Below, one piece after another: positions 1-8,830 of a stretch of 64,000 bases of DNA. Made by a program: the position numbers and the translations under genes. The stretch is from JABSOG01 sp041583135. Lineage in GTDB: Bacteria > Pseudomonadota > Gammaproteobacteria > Enterobacterales > Alteromonadaceae. Where the stretch lies: positions 77,120-141,119 of the forward strand of contig JBFHGJ010000002.1 in NCBI GenBank assembly GCA_041583135.1. The letters are read 5' to 3'. How positions within the stretch are numbered: position 1 is the first letter of the stretch; every line of letters starts with the position of its first letter. The notes beneath the pieces were generated by a model. It saw nothing but the letters and a program-made list of their open reading frames with translations. It had not been told where the DNA came from and searched no databases.

Positions 1-2303
1 GGTAACTGATGCTCAGCACATAGTGCCAATAACTGCTCTGGCGATTTCGCCGCCAACGCAGAGGCAACCACCAGTTTCATGCCCATAGCCAAGGCCAACA
101 AACCTTTGACTGACGGGTCAAATGCCATCGAGCTTGATAGCAGCCAGGCGTCACAATCGGCCAGCGCCAGATCAGCCAATTGCCGCGCAAAGACGTACCT
201 AAAGTTAACCAGATTGCGGTGCTTTATCTCAACCGGCTTGGGCTTGCCTGTACTGCCCGAGGTGTACATGATATAAGCCGTCTGTTCGGCATCATATGCG
301 CACTTTTCAAAAGCAACAGCCTCAAGGTTTGCCTCATCGATGGTGATGGCAAGCTGTTTGGTCGCGCTGGTAGCGAGCAAACTCGCCGCTTGGTCATCAA
401 CCAGCACCAATTTTGCCTTACTGTCGTCAAGCATGTAGTGCAAACGGCCTTCTGGCGAGTCGATATCCAGCGGCAAATAAGCGGCACGCAGGCGCCAAAT
501 GGCCAACATGGCGACCACCATCTCATTGCCCGGCGCGCAGCACAAAGCAACGATATCGCCCCGACCAACGCCCTGCTGAGACAAAACGGCGGCCATCTGC
601 GTCACATTTTGCATCAATTCGCCGAAACTAAGCGCTTGCTTGTGATCTATCAGGGCTATCTTGTTAGAGTCTTGCCGTTTTACCATGTCAATCAAGCCGA
701 TGCGGTTATCAATGGTTTGAACCGGACCCTGCGACCAATCTTGTACAATTTGCTTTTGCTGGGACTCATCCCACAGCGCCAGATCATCAATGGCGCACTG
801 TGGCTGGGCAATAAGTTGCGCAATCAAGCGTTCAAAATGACCGGCCATGGCTTCAATGGTTTGTTCATCGAACAGTTCGGTGGCGAAGTTCCAGCGAATA
901 GCCAAACCATCGTCACGCTCATTGGCGCTCAGAGTCAGGTCGTATTTGGCGCTGGCGCTTTGCTGGTCGAGCACTTCAATATCCATGCCCGGCAACTGTA
1001 AACCGCCGCTTTGATTGTTCTGAAGCGACAGCATGATCTGAAACAGTGGATGATGGTCGAGATGGCGCCCGGATTTCAAACGGTCAACCAACTGCTCAAA
1101 CGGCACCTGCTGGTGCTCATAAGCATCGAGTAGCGTCTGTTTACTTTGCGCCAATAACGCGCTAAATCCGGCTTTGCCGTCTACCTGATTGCGGATCACC
1201 AAAGTATTGATGAAAAACCCAACCAAATCGGCCAATCCGGGTTGTTCACGATTGGCGACGGCGGTGCCTATCACCACATCACTTTGCTCAGAGTAACGGT
1301 AAATCAACGCAGCCAGTGCGCCATTAAGAACCATAAACAAGGTGGCATCATGGCTGCGCGCCAATTGATTTAGACCATCTAACAGCGCCTTGGGCAGCAA
1401 TTGATGATGGTCCTTCCCTTGGTGGTTGAACACCGCAGGATAAGGTCTGTCCTTAGGCAGTGAATGACACTCCGGCAAACCAGCAAGCTGGCGCTGCCAA
1501 TAGCTTAGATGAGACTCTAGCACCGAGCCGCGCAACCACTGACGCTGCCACTGGGCATAATCACCATATTGCAATGGTAATGGTGCTAACGGGTTCGCCT
1601 GCCCTTGGGCAAACGCCTGATACAACTGGCCCAACTCATTGCTCAACACCCCCATCGACCAACCATCGGCGGCGATATGATGTAAACTCAACAGCAAAAC
1701 ATGGCTGTCTTCGGTTTCTTTGACCAAATGCGCTCTGAGCATTAAATCCTGTGCAAGATCAAAAGCATCACTGGCATTTTTTTGTATCAGTTGCTCAAGT
1801 CTTTGTTGGCGTGATTGGGGCGTACTTAACTGAGCCAAATCCGAGTATTCAAGGTTGACCTCACCGACCGCCCTTATCTGTTGTTGCCCTTCATTGCGCT
1901 CACCCGCATGATAGACGGTACGCAACACCTCGTGGCGCGCAACGATGGTATTTAGTGCCTGCTGCAACGCCGGCACATTGAGCGCACCTTTAAAGCGCAG
2001 CGCCATCGGCATGTTAAATTGATCTGTGCCCGGGGTGATCTGTTCTACCAACCACAAGCGCTGCTGAGCAAAAGACAAAGGCAGCGGCGTATTACGCGCC
2101 GTCGGCACAATGGCCGGTACTTCATTTTGCTTGCCCCTTACAAACTCAATGATGGCCGCTTTGTGGGCCTTGAGTTTGATTTTCGTTTGACCATCAATCG
2201 CCTTGAGATTACCCGTAACGCTGAGCTGCTCCCCTTTGACCGCCAGCTTGACTCCCAATTGGCTCAATTGATACAAAAAATCTTCGAGGTTTATATCAAC
2301 CAC
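1..2303 (-). CDS. Fifth NRPS subunit, N-terminal part (docking-C-A..., truncated by window edge)
   Basis: Nonribosomal peptide synthetase subunit that would add about residue 10 and probably later residues. Only 767 codons are visible and there is no stop before base 1. Reading from GTG at 2303: a TubC-type (beta-hairpin) N-terminal docking domain at ~1-55, an LCL-type condensation domain at ~73-500 with the HHIAADG active site, then an adenylation domain from ~525 with the SGSTGKPK core and the start of the pocket (FDPSVKG, giving D-P-K at the first three specificity positions), cut off soon after. The GTG lies 13 bp inside the preceding gene and has AAGGAG seven bases upstream; no ATG start gives the docking domain. 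The thioesterase or other release domain is not visible and must lie further left. The DPK pocket is not one I can assign. Family call is certain; product position assumes colinearity. Confidence 0.93.
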   Translation of the reverse strand, partial: MVDINLEDFLYQLSQLGVKLAVKGEQLSVTGNLKAIDGQTKIKLKAHKAAIIEFVRGKQNEVPAIVPTARNTPLPLSFAQQRLWLVEQITPGTDQFNMPMALRFKGALNVPALQQALNTIVARHEVLRTVYHAGERNEGQQQIRAVGEVNLEYSDLAQLSTPQSRQQRLEQLIQKNASDAFDLAQDLMLRAHLVKETEDSHVLLLSLHHIAADGWSMGVLSNELGQLYQAFAQGQANPLAPLPLQYGDYAQWQRQWLRGSVLESHLSYWQRQLAGLPECHSLPKDRPYPAVFNHQGKDHHQLLPKALLDGLNQLARSHDATLFMVLNGALAALIYRYSEQSDVVIGTAVANREQPGLADLVGFFINTLVIRNQVDGKAGFSALLAQSKQTLLDAYEHQQVPFEQLVDRLKSGRHLDHHPLFQIMLSLQNNQSGGLQLPGMDIEVLDQQSASAKYDLTLSANERDDGLAIRWNFATELFDEQTIEAMAGHFERLIAQLIAQPQCAIDDLALWDESQQKQIVQDWSQGPVQTIDNRIGLIDMVKRQDSNKIALIDHKQALSFGELMQNVTQMAAVLSQQGVGRGDIVALCCAPGNEMVVAMLAIWRLRAAYLPLDIDSPEGRLHYMLDDSKAKLVLVDDQAASLLATSATKQLAITIDEANLEAVAFEKCAYDAEQTAYIMYTSGSTGKPKPVEIKHRNLVNFRYVFARQLADLALADCDAWLLSSSMAFDPSVKGLLALAMGMKLVVASALAAKSPEQLLALCAEHQL

Positions 2304-5300
2304 TCTTCCTCTCCTTCATCTTGTGTTGCAGTCATTTCGGTTTGCACTAGCGCCGCCAATGCCACTTGCTTGTCTATAAGCGCTGCTTGCGCAGCGAGGG
2401 TTTGGTGTTCGAACAAGGTTTTGACCGGCACATTGAGCTGCCAGTGAATTTGAATGTCGGTAGCAAGGCGAGTCGCCAGTAATGAGTGACCACCGAGTTC
2501 GAAAAAGTTATCGTTGCGACCGACTGACGCGATACCCAATAGGGATTGCCACAACTGGGCAAGACGCACCTCGTTTTGCCCTATCGGCGCGGCAAATTGC
2601 ACCTTAGGTCTGAGCTGGTCGGCATCTGGCAGGTTGGCACTATCGACCTTGCCGTTTGGCAACCGTGGCATCGCATCCAATGTCACAAATTGCGCCGGTT
2701 GCATATAGTCAGGCAATAACGCAATCAAATCCTCGGCAAGGGCATCGGTATCGGCATGACGATTATCAAACACACAATACGCCACCAGTCGTTGCGGTTC
2801 GCCACAAGCCAAAACAACCGCTTCACTGACGCCGCCTAAGCTTGAGATCACCTTGGCAATCTCATCAGGCTCGATGCGATAACCGTTGAGTTTGACCTGT
2901 TTGTCGGCGCGACCGACAAACACCAACTGTCCGCTGCGACGCCAGTATGCGAGATCACCACTGTCATACAAACGCCCCATTGAGGTCTCGATGAATGTCT
3001 GTTGACTCAATTCGGGTTGACCGAGATAGCCACGGGCTAAAGTCGCTCCGCCGATATACAATCGCCCGGTAACGCCCATTGGTACCGGCTGCATATATTT
3101 ATCGAGCACCCATAAACGCGCATGTCCCGGCGAACGTCCAATTGACAGATTATCGGCTAGGCAGTCACCTTCTACCTTGCGGCAACTGCTCCACACCGCC
3201 GCTTCTGTTGGACCATATTCGTTATATAAGTCGCACTCACCCTGCCATTGGTTGTCATGCGCTGCGATAACCTCAGCGCTCAAGGCTTCACCCCCCACCA
3301 AAATGCCTTGCAATGACTCGCTCAGCTGGGCGCTGCGAGCCTGATCGCCGCTGTGACGCAGCACATGCAACATTTCACGGTACAAAGAAGGAATACACAT
3401 CAAATAACCGATGCGGTGCTTTGCCAAACCATCCAGTAACGCATCCGGCGATGTCAGTTCTTCTTCACTGGCAATAAGCAGCTTCGCTCCGCTGGCCAAA
3501 GTCCACCAAATACCGCCGATAGAAATATCAAAAGCAATGGAGCTGACCAAACCAAAGCCAACTTTAGGGCTATCGTAAAAGGCCATTCTATCGGCCGTTG
3601 ACGCGCCAATTGCGCCGTGAGAGACCATCACCCCTTTTGGCTTGCCGGTTGAACCCGAGGTGTAAATAACATACGCCAAGTGGCTCGGCTGCAATGCCTC
3701 TAGCGATAGATTGTCACCGCTGTGTTGGCCGAACAAGGTGTCAAACTCGGCCAAATTCAACCACTGGGCAGTTGCCTGCGATGGCGCGTTGTCAAAACAC
3801 AAAGCCACCTTGGCCTGACAGTCGGCCAAAATGCCTTCAATACGCGCCGCCGGATATGCCGGATCGACCGGCACACAAGCGCCACCGGCCTTGGCAACCG
3901 CCAACATCGCCACAATCATCTCAACCGAGCGCGGCAAACAGATCAACACCAGCTCATCAGGACCAACGCCACGTGCACGCAGGCCACAGGCCAACTGGTT
4001 GGCTTTGCAATTTAGCTCGCCATAACTCATCTGCCGCTCGGCGCAAACCAACGCGATAGCGTCGCTACGCAGCTGGGCCTGTTGTTCGACCCATTGATGA
4101 ATAAATCCGGGAGCAACCGGCCCAGGCTGGCTTTGCCCCCACTCAGTCACTAACTCAAGCTCGTTCTCGGCAATGCGATTGAGCTGACGTAAGTCCTGCT
4201 GTGGGTGCTTAACGACCCGTTTGGCAACCTCAGCAAAATGCGCGGCGAAACGTTCGATAGTCGATGCGTCGAATAGGTCGAGGGCATAAGTCCAGTTGAT
4301 CTGTAGCCCTTCATTCACCTCGGCGATATCCAGCAGCAGATCAAAGGTTGCCACCGGGGTATTGTCACTGCCTTGGCTGATGGCCAGACCCGGCAGCACC
4401 AGCTCGCTGGCGCGATTGTTTTGCATCACCATCATGATCTGACACAACGGACTATAGGCGGTTGAGCGCGGCACGTTTAAACCATCGACCAGCACATCAA
4501 ACGGCAATTGTTGGTGAGCATAGGCATCTAGCAAGGTTTCTCTTGAGCGCGTTAACAGCGCGGCAAAATCGGGGTTACCCTGTAAATTGCTACGCAGCAC
4601 CAGATTATTGACAAAAAAGCCGACCAAAGGCGCCAGTTGGGCATGTTCGCGATTGGCAATGGTAGTGCCGATCACCACATCGTCTTCACCTGAGAAGCGC
4701 GATACCACACAACTCATCACCGCATGTAATACCATAAACAAACTGGCGCTGTGTTGTCTGGCGATTTGGTTTAGTCCATCAAGCGTTTGCATAGACAACA
4801 GCTGCTGATGAACAGCCCCACGGTAACTCGGCTGCGCCGGTCGTGGCTTATCTAGCGGCAATTGATGCACAGGGGCGATACCCTTGAGTTTATCTCGCCA
4901 ATATTGCAGCTGTTGCGCTTGCACTTCACCTTGTAGCCAGTTTCTTTGCCACAGGGCGTAGTCACGGTATTGGATCTCAAGACAGGGTAAGCAAACCTCT
5001 TGACCTTGGCTCAAAGCGCCATAGAACTGACCCAGTTCTTCGGTCAAGATCCCCATCGACCAGCCGTCACTGGCAATATGATGCAAGGTCAAAAACAACA
5101 AATGATGATCGTCGGCAAGTTTGAGCAAGTGACAACGCAACATTAAGTCGCGGCTTAAATCAAACGGTTGTTCGCTGCACTGTTTGGCCGCTTGCGCGAC
5201 GGCGCTGGTCTGCTGTACGACATCGAGCGTACTGCAATCTTGCTCGGTCAAAGACAGTGTGTAGTCGCACAATACCCGTTGTACCACCTGTGCATCCTCA

Positions 5301-8300
5301 CCAACAACATAGATGGTTCTCAGCACCTGATGACGTTCGATGATCTTTTCTAGCGTTTGGCGCAGCACAGACTGATTCAACCGACCTGTCAACCGCAACG
5401 AATAGGGCATATTATAATGGTGACTATCCGGTTCGATTTGCGCCAGCAACCACAACCGTTGCTGTGCAAACGACAAAGGCAAGTCTTGCTGCGGTTGTGG
5501 CTCAATTGGCGGCAACTTGGTTTTTTCAGCGCGTAGCAAGGCGTTATCCAGCGCCTTGGGGGTTTGGTATTCAAACACCCAAGCAATCGGCACCTCCACC
5601 CCACGCTGTTGTCGCAAAGTCGCTGCCAACTCTGTCGCCAATAACGAATGGCCGCCAAGGGCGAAAAAGTTATCCTCGATACCGACCCGCTCTCGTTGTA
5701 ACAAACGCTGCCAGATCTCCACCATGTGCTGCTGGCTGTCGCTTTGTGGCGCTTGATATTGTGAGCCGCAGTCATCTGCACCTTTCAACGCCTTCAAGGC
5801 TTTAAGGTCAACCTTACCATTAGCGGTCAGGGGCAAGCGTTCAACCGCTATAATGCTATCAGGCACCATAAAGCTCGGTAATTGCGCACTTAAGTGGGCA
5901 AGTAAATCTGCTTTGTTCAATTCGCTGGCCACCACATAGGCCGCCAAGGTTTTGCCGTCATTGACGGCTGTCACTGCCGCCCCTTCAACACCGGCAAAAA
6001 GGCCGATTTGACGACAGACTTCTTCGGCCTCGATACGATAACCGCGCACTTTGAGCTGCTGATCACAGCGGCCGTAGTAATGCAGCAAGCCATCGGCGCC
6101 GACGCGCACCAAATCGCCACTGCGATAGCATTTGCCGCTGCCACCAAAACTATCATCAATAAACTGCTCGGCGGTGATCTGCGGCTGATTGACATAACCC
6201 AAAGCCACACCGGCGCCGGCAATGCACAACTCACCAATCGCGCCTGTCGGTACTGGCCGACAGTTATCGTCAAGCACGTATAGGCGCGTATTGACGATGG
6301 GCAGACCAATAGCGACACCGCTTTGCTCTAATCGGGTTTGACTATCAATCTGATGCCAGCTACAGCCGACAACGGTTTCAGTCGGCCCATATTCGTTGAT
6401 GATGGTGCCCTGTGGCAGCCATTGTCTGAAAACCTTTCTTGCTTGCTCGGCATGAAGTTGCTCACCACCGACGACCAAAAGATGGCCTTGGGCAGCAACC
6501 TTATCGGCCGGTAACCAGTCGCTTAAGGCATCTAAATGCGCTGGGGTGACTTTGAATACCCAAGGAGCATTGGCTTGTATCAAGCTATTGGCCAGCGCTT
6601 CGATGCGATCATTGCCCTCGGGCAATAATTCAACCGTCAAACCACAATACAAAGGTGCAAGCAAAGTGGTTAAAGTCGCGTCAAAGCTCAAAGATGAACT
6701 GACCACGCCGCCGCGTTTGCCCTGAAAATACTGACTTTTGCAATGTTCAAGGTAATTCACCAATCCGCGATGCTTAATTTGTACGCCTTTTGGCTTACCG
6801 GTCGAACCTGAGGTAAACATGACATAAGCCAAATCGTTGTTGCTGGCCTCAAACGTCGGCTGCGAGCTGCGGGCCTTGCAATCAACTATTTGACAAGCAG
6901 ACGGCAGCAAGTGACTGTAGGCATCGCTCGATACAACCGTCTGCACCGCAGCGGTTTCAATCATGTACTCAATGCGCGCCTTTGGATACTCGGGATCGAG
7001 GGGCAAATAGGCAGCACCGCTTTTGGCAATAGCCAATAGTGCCACCACCATATCGATACCGCTGGGTAGGCAAAGCCCAACCACTTGAGCGGTTTTATTT
7101 GATTGCTCTCCCAGCACCGCCGCCAAGCCGTTGGCCTGCGCCTCTAGCTCGGCATAGGTGAGTTGGTATTGACCCATTTGAAGCGCAATAAGCTGCGGCT
7201 GCTTTTGGGCATAGACGCTTATCGGTTGGTAAAAGGCACTTGGCATAGCGGAGGTATCTTGCCTTTGTCCTTGCAAACCATGGACTGCTGGCATACTCAG
7301 CTCGCTCAAGGTTTTACTTGAGTCGCAGGCGACCGCTTTGAGCAATTGTTCAAACGCCCCCGCCATGGCTTTAATCGACCAAGATTCAAACAAGTCAGTG
7401 GCATACTCCCACGCTATCTCTAAACCTTGTTCGGTTTCACCAATATCGACATTCAAATCAAACTTGGCAAAATGACTGTCGCTCGGCAGGTGCGCCAATT
7501 GCAGTTGTGGCAACTGCAATTGTCCCGACTGGTTGTTTTGCAACACCAGCATCACTTGGAACAAAGGGTTATGACTTAAACTCCGCGCCGGTTGCAACTG
7601 CTCGACAATCAGATCAAAGGGCACCTGTTGATGCTCATATGCCCTACGCAAGGTTTGCTTTGATTGTGCCAGTAGCTGGTCAAAGGAAGGATCACCACTT
7701 AAATCGTTGCGCACAACCAAGGTATTGACAAAAAACCCGACCAAAGGCGCCAATTCATCTTGTTCACGGTTGGCTATAGGCGTGCCGAGCACAATGTCTT
7801 TTTGCGCAGAAAACTGACCAAGTACCGCCGACAATGCCGCATTGAGCAACATGAACAGCGTCGCATCATGGCTTAAACACAGCGCATTGAGCGCCTTGAG
7901 CGTTGCTTGGTCGATGCGATGACGCCAGACGTCGCCATGTTGCGACAATATCTTCGGCCGAGGCTTATCAAGCGGCAACTGATGGGTTTGCGGTAAGTCG
8001 GCCAGTTGTTTGACCCAGTAGTCTAACCCGCGTTTTAGATTATCGCCTTCAAGGTACTCACGTTGCCACTGGGCATACTGACAATATTGCAGCGGCAGCG
8101 GTGGCAACGCCGTGGATTGATTTTCAACTTGCGCTCGATACAACGCGCCGAGTTCTTCAATCAACACCCCCATCGACCAGCCGTCGGAGGCAATATGATG
8201 GGCGGTCATCAACAGCAGCCATTGACCTTCACTCAGGCTAACCAAACAGGCTCTGAGCATATAATCGTTGGCCAAATCAAAAGGTTTCGCCGCCGCTTGG

Positions 8301-8830
8301 CGAGCCAGCAGTGCCACCTCGGCTTGACGGGCATGTTCATCGAGATGACTAAGGTCAATCTGTTCAATGGCAAAATCAGCCATTTCCAGTAAAGCCAAAC
8401 GGGCATGACCTTGCTCATCGGCGCGATAAACCGTGCGTAGCACCTGATGGCGCTCGATAATACCGCAAAGCGCGGCAGTTAATGCCTGTTCGTTGAGCTG
8501 TCCGCTTAAGGTCAACGCCAGTGGCATATGGTATTGCGCCCCACCCGGCTGCATCTGTTCGATAAGCCACAAACGTTGCTGGGCAAAAGACAGCGGATAC
8601 TCGGCGGTATCTAACAACGGGCGGTCCAAATCGATCGCCAGCTTGTTTCCGGCTGCCGCCTTTTGCAGATAAGCGATGATCTGCTCTTTGGCGGCGACTA
8701 TCTGCGCCTTGGTTTGGCTATCGATGGCTTTGAGGTTGCCTTCGATAACCAGCTTGCCCTCAAGGGTTTTCACCTTAACCCCTAAGTCCACCAATTTAAA
8801 CAATAGTGCTTCTACTGCTACAGCACCCAT
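2291..8830 (-). CDS. Fourth NRPS subunit (docking-C-A-T-C-A-T), modules 8 and 9
   Basis: 2179-aa cytoplasmic NRPS adding residues 8 and 9. Domains: TubC-type docking ~1-55; C ~78-510 (HHIASDG 211-217); A8 ~530-1015; carrier with phosphopantetheine Ser1062; C ~1117-1560 (HHIASDG 1250-1256); A9 ~1575-2070; carrier Ser2116; acidic tail ending EEEWLI. By eye-alignment to GrsA PheA the A8 pocket reads DATKVGEVG, close to the known Asn code DLTKLGEVG, so module 8 probably loads Asn. A9 reads DIGMLGEVW, which I cannot assign. There is no epimerase, and both C domains have the HHIxxDGWSM form typical of L-donor condensation. ATG 8830 overlaps the preceding gene by 13 bp and has AAGGAG seven bases upstream. 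The acidic tail with a terminal aromatic-x-hydrophobic end fits a linear docking motif for the next subunit. Confidence 0.95.
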   Translation of the reverse strand: MGAVAVEALLFKLVDLGVKVKTLEGKLVIEGNLKAIDSQTKAQIVAAKEQIIAYLQKAAAGNKLAIDLDRPLLDTAEYPLSFAQQRLWLIEQMQPGGAQYHMPLALTLSGQLNEQALTAALCGIIERHQVLRTVYRADEQGHARLALLEMADFAIEQIDLSHLDEHARQAEVALLARQAAAKPFDLANDYMLRACLVSLSEGQWLLLMTAHHIASDGWSMGVLIEELGALYRAQVENQSTALPPLPLQYCQYAQWQREYLEGDNLKRGLDYWVKQLADLPQTHQLPLDKPRPKILSQHGDVWRHRIDQATLKALNALCLSHDATLFMLLNAALSAVLGQFSAQKDIVLGTPIANREQDELAPLVGFFVNTLVVRNDLSGDPSFDQLLAQSKQTLRRAYEHQQVPFDLIVEQLQPARSLSHNPLFQVMLVLQNNQSGQLQLPQLQLAHLPSDSHFAKFDLNVDIGETEQGLEIAWEYATDLFESWSIKAMAGAFEQLLKAVACDSSKTLSELSMPAVHGLQGQRQDTSAMPSAFYQPISVYAQKQPQLIALQMGQYQLTYAELEAQANGLAAVLGEQSNKTAQVVGLCLPSGIDMVVALLAIAKSGAAYLPLDPEYPKARIEYMIETAAVQTVVSSDAYSHLLPSACQIVDCKARSSQPTFEASNNDLAYVMFTSGSTGKPKGVQIKHRGLVNYLEHCKSQYFQGKRGGVVSSSLSFDATLTTLLAPLYCGLTVELLPEGNDRIEALANSLIQANAPWVFKVTPAHLDALSDWLPADKVAAQGHLLVVGGEQLHAEQARKVFRQWLPQGTIINEYGPTETVVGCSWHQIDSQTRLEQSGVAIGLPIVNTRLYVLDDNCRPVPTGAIGELCIAGAGVALGYVNQPQITAEQFIDDSFGGSGKCYRSGDLVRVGADGLLHYYGRCDQQLKVRGYRIEAEEVCRQIGLFAGVEGAAVTAVNDGKTLAAYVVASELNKADLLAHLSAQLPSFMVPDSIIAVERLPLTANGKVDLKALKALKGADDCGSQYQAPQSDSQQHMVEIWQRLLQRERVGIEDNFFALGGHSLLATELAATLRQQRGVEVPIAWVFEYQTPKALDNALLRAEKTKLPPIEPQPQQDLPLSFAQQRLWLLAQIEPDSHHYNMPYSLRLTGRLNQSVLRQTLEKIIERHQVLRTIYVVGEDAQVVQRVLCDYTLSLTEQDCSTLDVVQQTSAVAQAAKQCSEQPFDLSRDLMLRCHLLKLADDHHLLFLTLHHIASDGWSMGILTEELGQFYGALSQGQEVCLPCLEIQYRDYALWQRNWLQGEVQAQQLQYWRDKLKGIAPVHQLPLDKPRPAQPSYRGAVHQQLLSMQTLDGLNQIARQHSASLFMVLHAVMSCVVSRFSGEDDVVIGTTIANREHAQLAPLVGFFVNNLVLRSNLQGNPDFAALLTRSRETLLDAYAHQQLPFDVLVDGLNVPRSTAYSPLCQIMMVMQNNRASELVLPGLAISQGSDNTPVATFDLLLDIAEVNEGLQINWTYALDLFDASTIERFAAHFAEVAKRVVKHPQQDLRQLNRIAENELELVTEWGQSQPGPVAPGFIHQWVEQQAQLRSDAIALVCAERQMSYGELNCKANQLACGLRARGVGPDELVLICLPRSVEMIVAMLAVAKAGGACVPVDPAYPAARIEGILADCQAKVALCFDNAPSQATAQWLNLAEFDTLFGQHSGDNLSLEALQPSHLAYVIYTSGSTGKPKGVMVSHGAIGASTADRMAFYDSPKVGFGLVSSIAFDISIGGIWWTLASGAKLLIASEEELTSPDALLDGLAKHRIGYLMCIPSLYREMLHVLRHSGDQARSAQLSESLQGILVGGEALSAEVIAAHDNQWQGECDLYNEYGPTEAAVWSSCRKVEGDCLADNLSIGRSPGHARLWVLDKYMQPVPMGVTGRLYIGGATLARGYLGQPELSQQTFIETSMGRLYDSGDLAYWRRSGQLVFVGRADKQVKLNGYRIEPDEIAKVISSLGGVSEAVVLACGEPQRLVAYCVFDNRHADTDALAEDLIALLPDYMQPAQFVTLDAMPRLPNGKVDSANLPDADQLRPKVQFAAPIGQNEVRLAQLWQSLLGIASVGRNDNFFELGGHSLLATRLATDIQIHWQLNVPVKTLFEHQTLAAQAALIDKQVALAALVQTEMTATQDEGEEEWLI
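2311..2316 (-). promoter_or_regulatory. Ribosome binding site deciding the GTG start of NRPS subunit 5
   Basis: AAGGAG on the minus strand, seven bases before the GTG at 2303. It lies inside the Asp/Glu-rich last codons of the preceding NRPS gene, so the same bases encode an acidic docking tail and a Shine-Dalgarno site. Confidence 0.7.

Noticed and set aside
180..1001. 273-aa plus-strand open frame
   Set aside because: It lies wholly opposite the C and A domains of NRPS subunit 5, which read cleanly in the minus frame; it is a shadow of high-GC third-position coding. Many similar plus-strand frames up to ~37 kb were rejected for the same reason.
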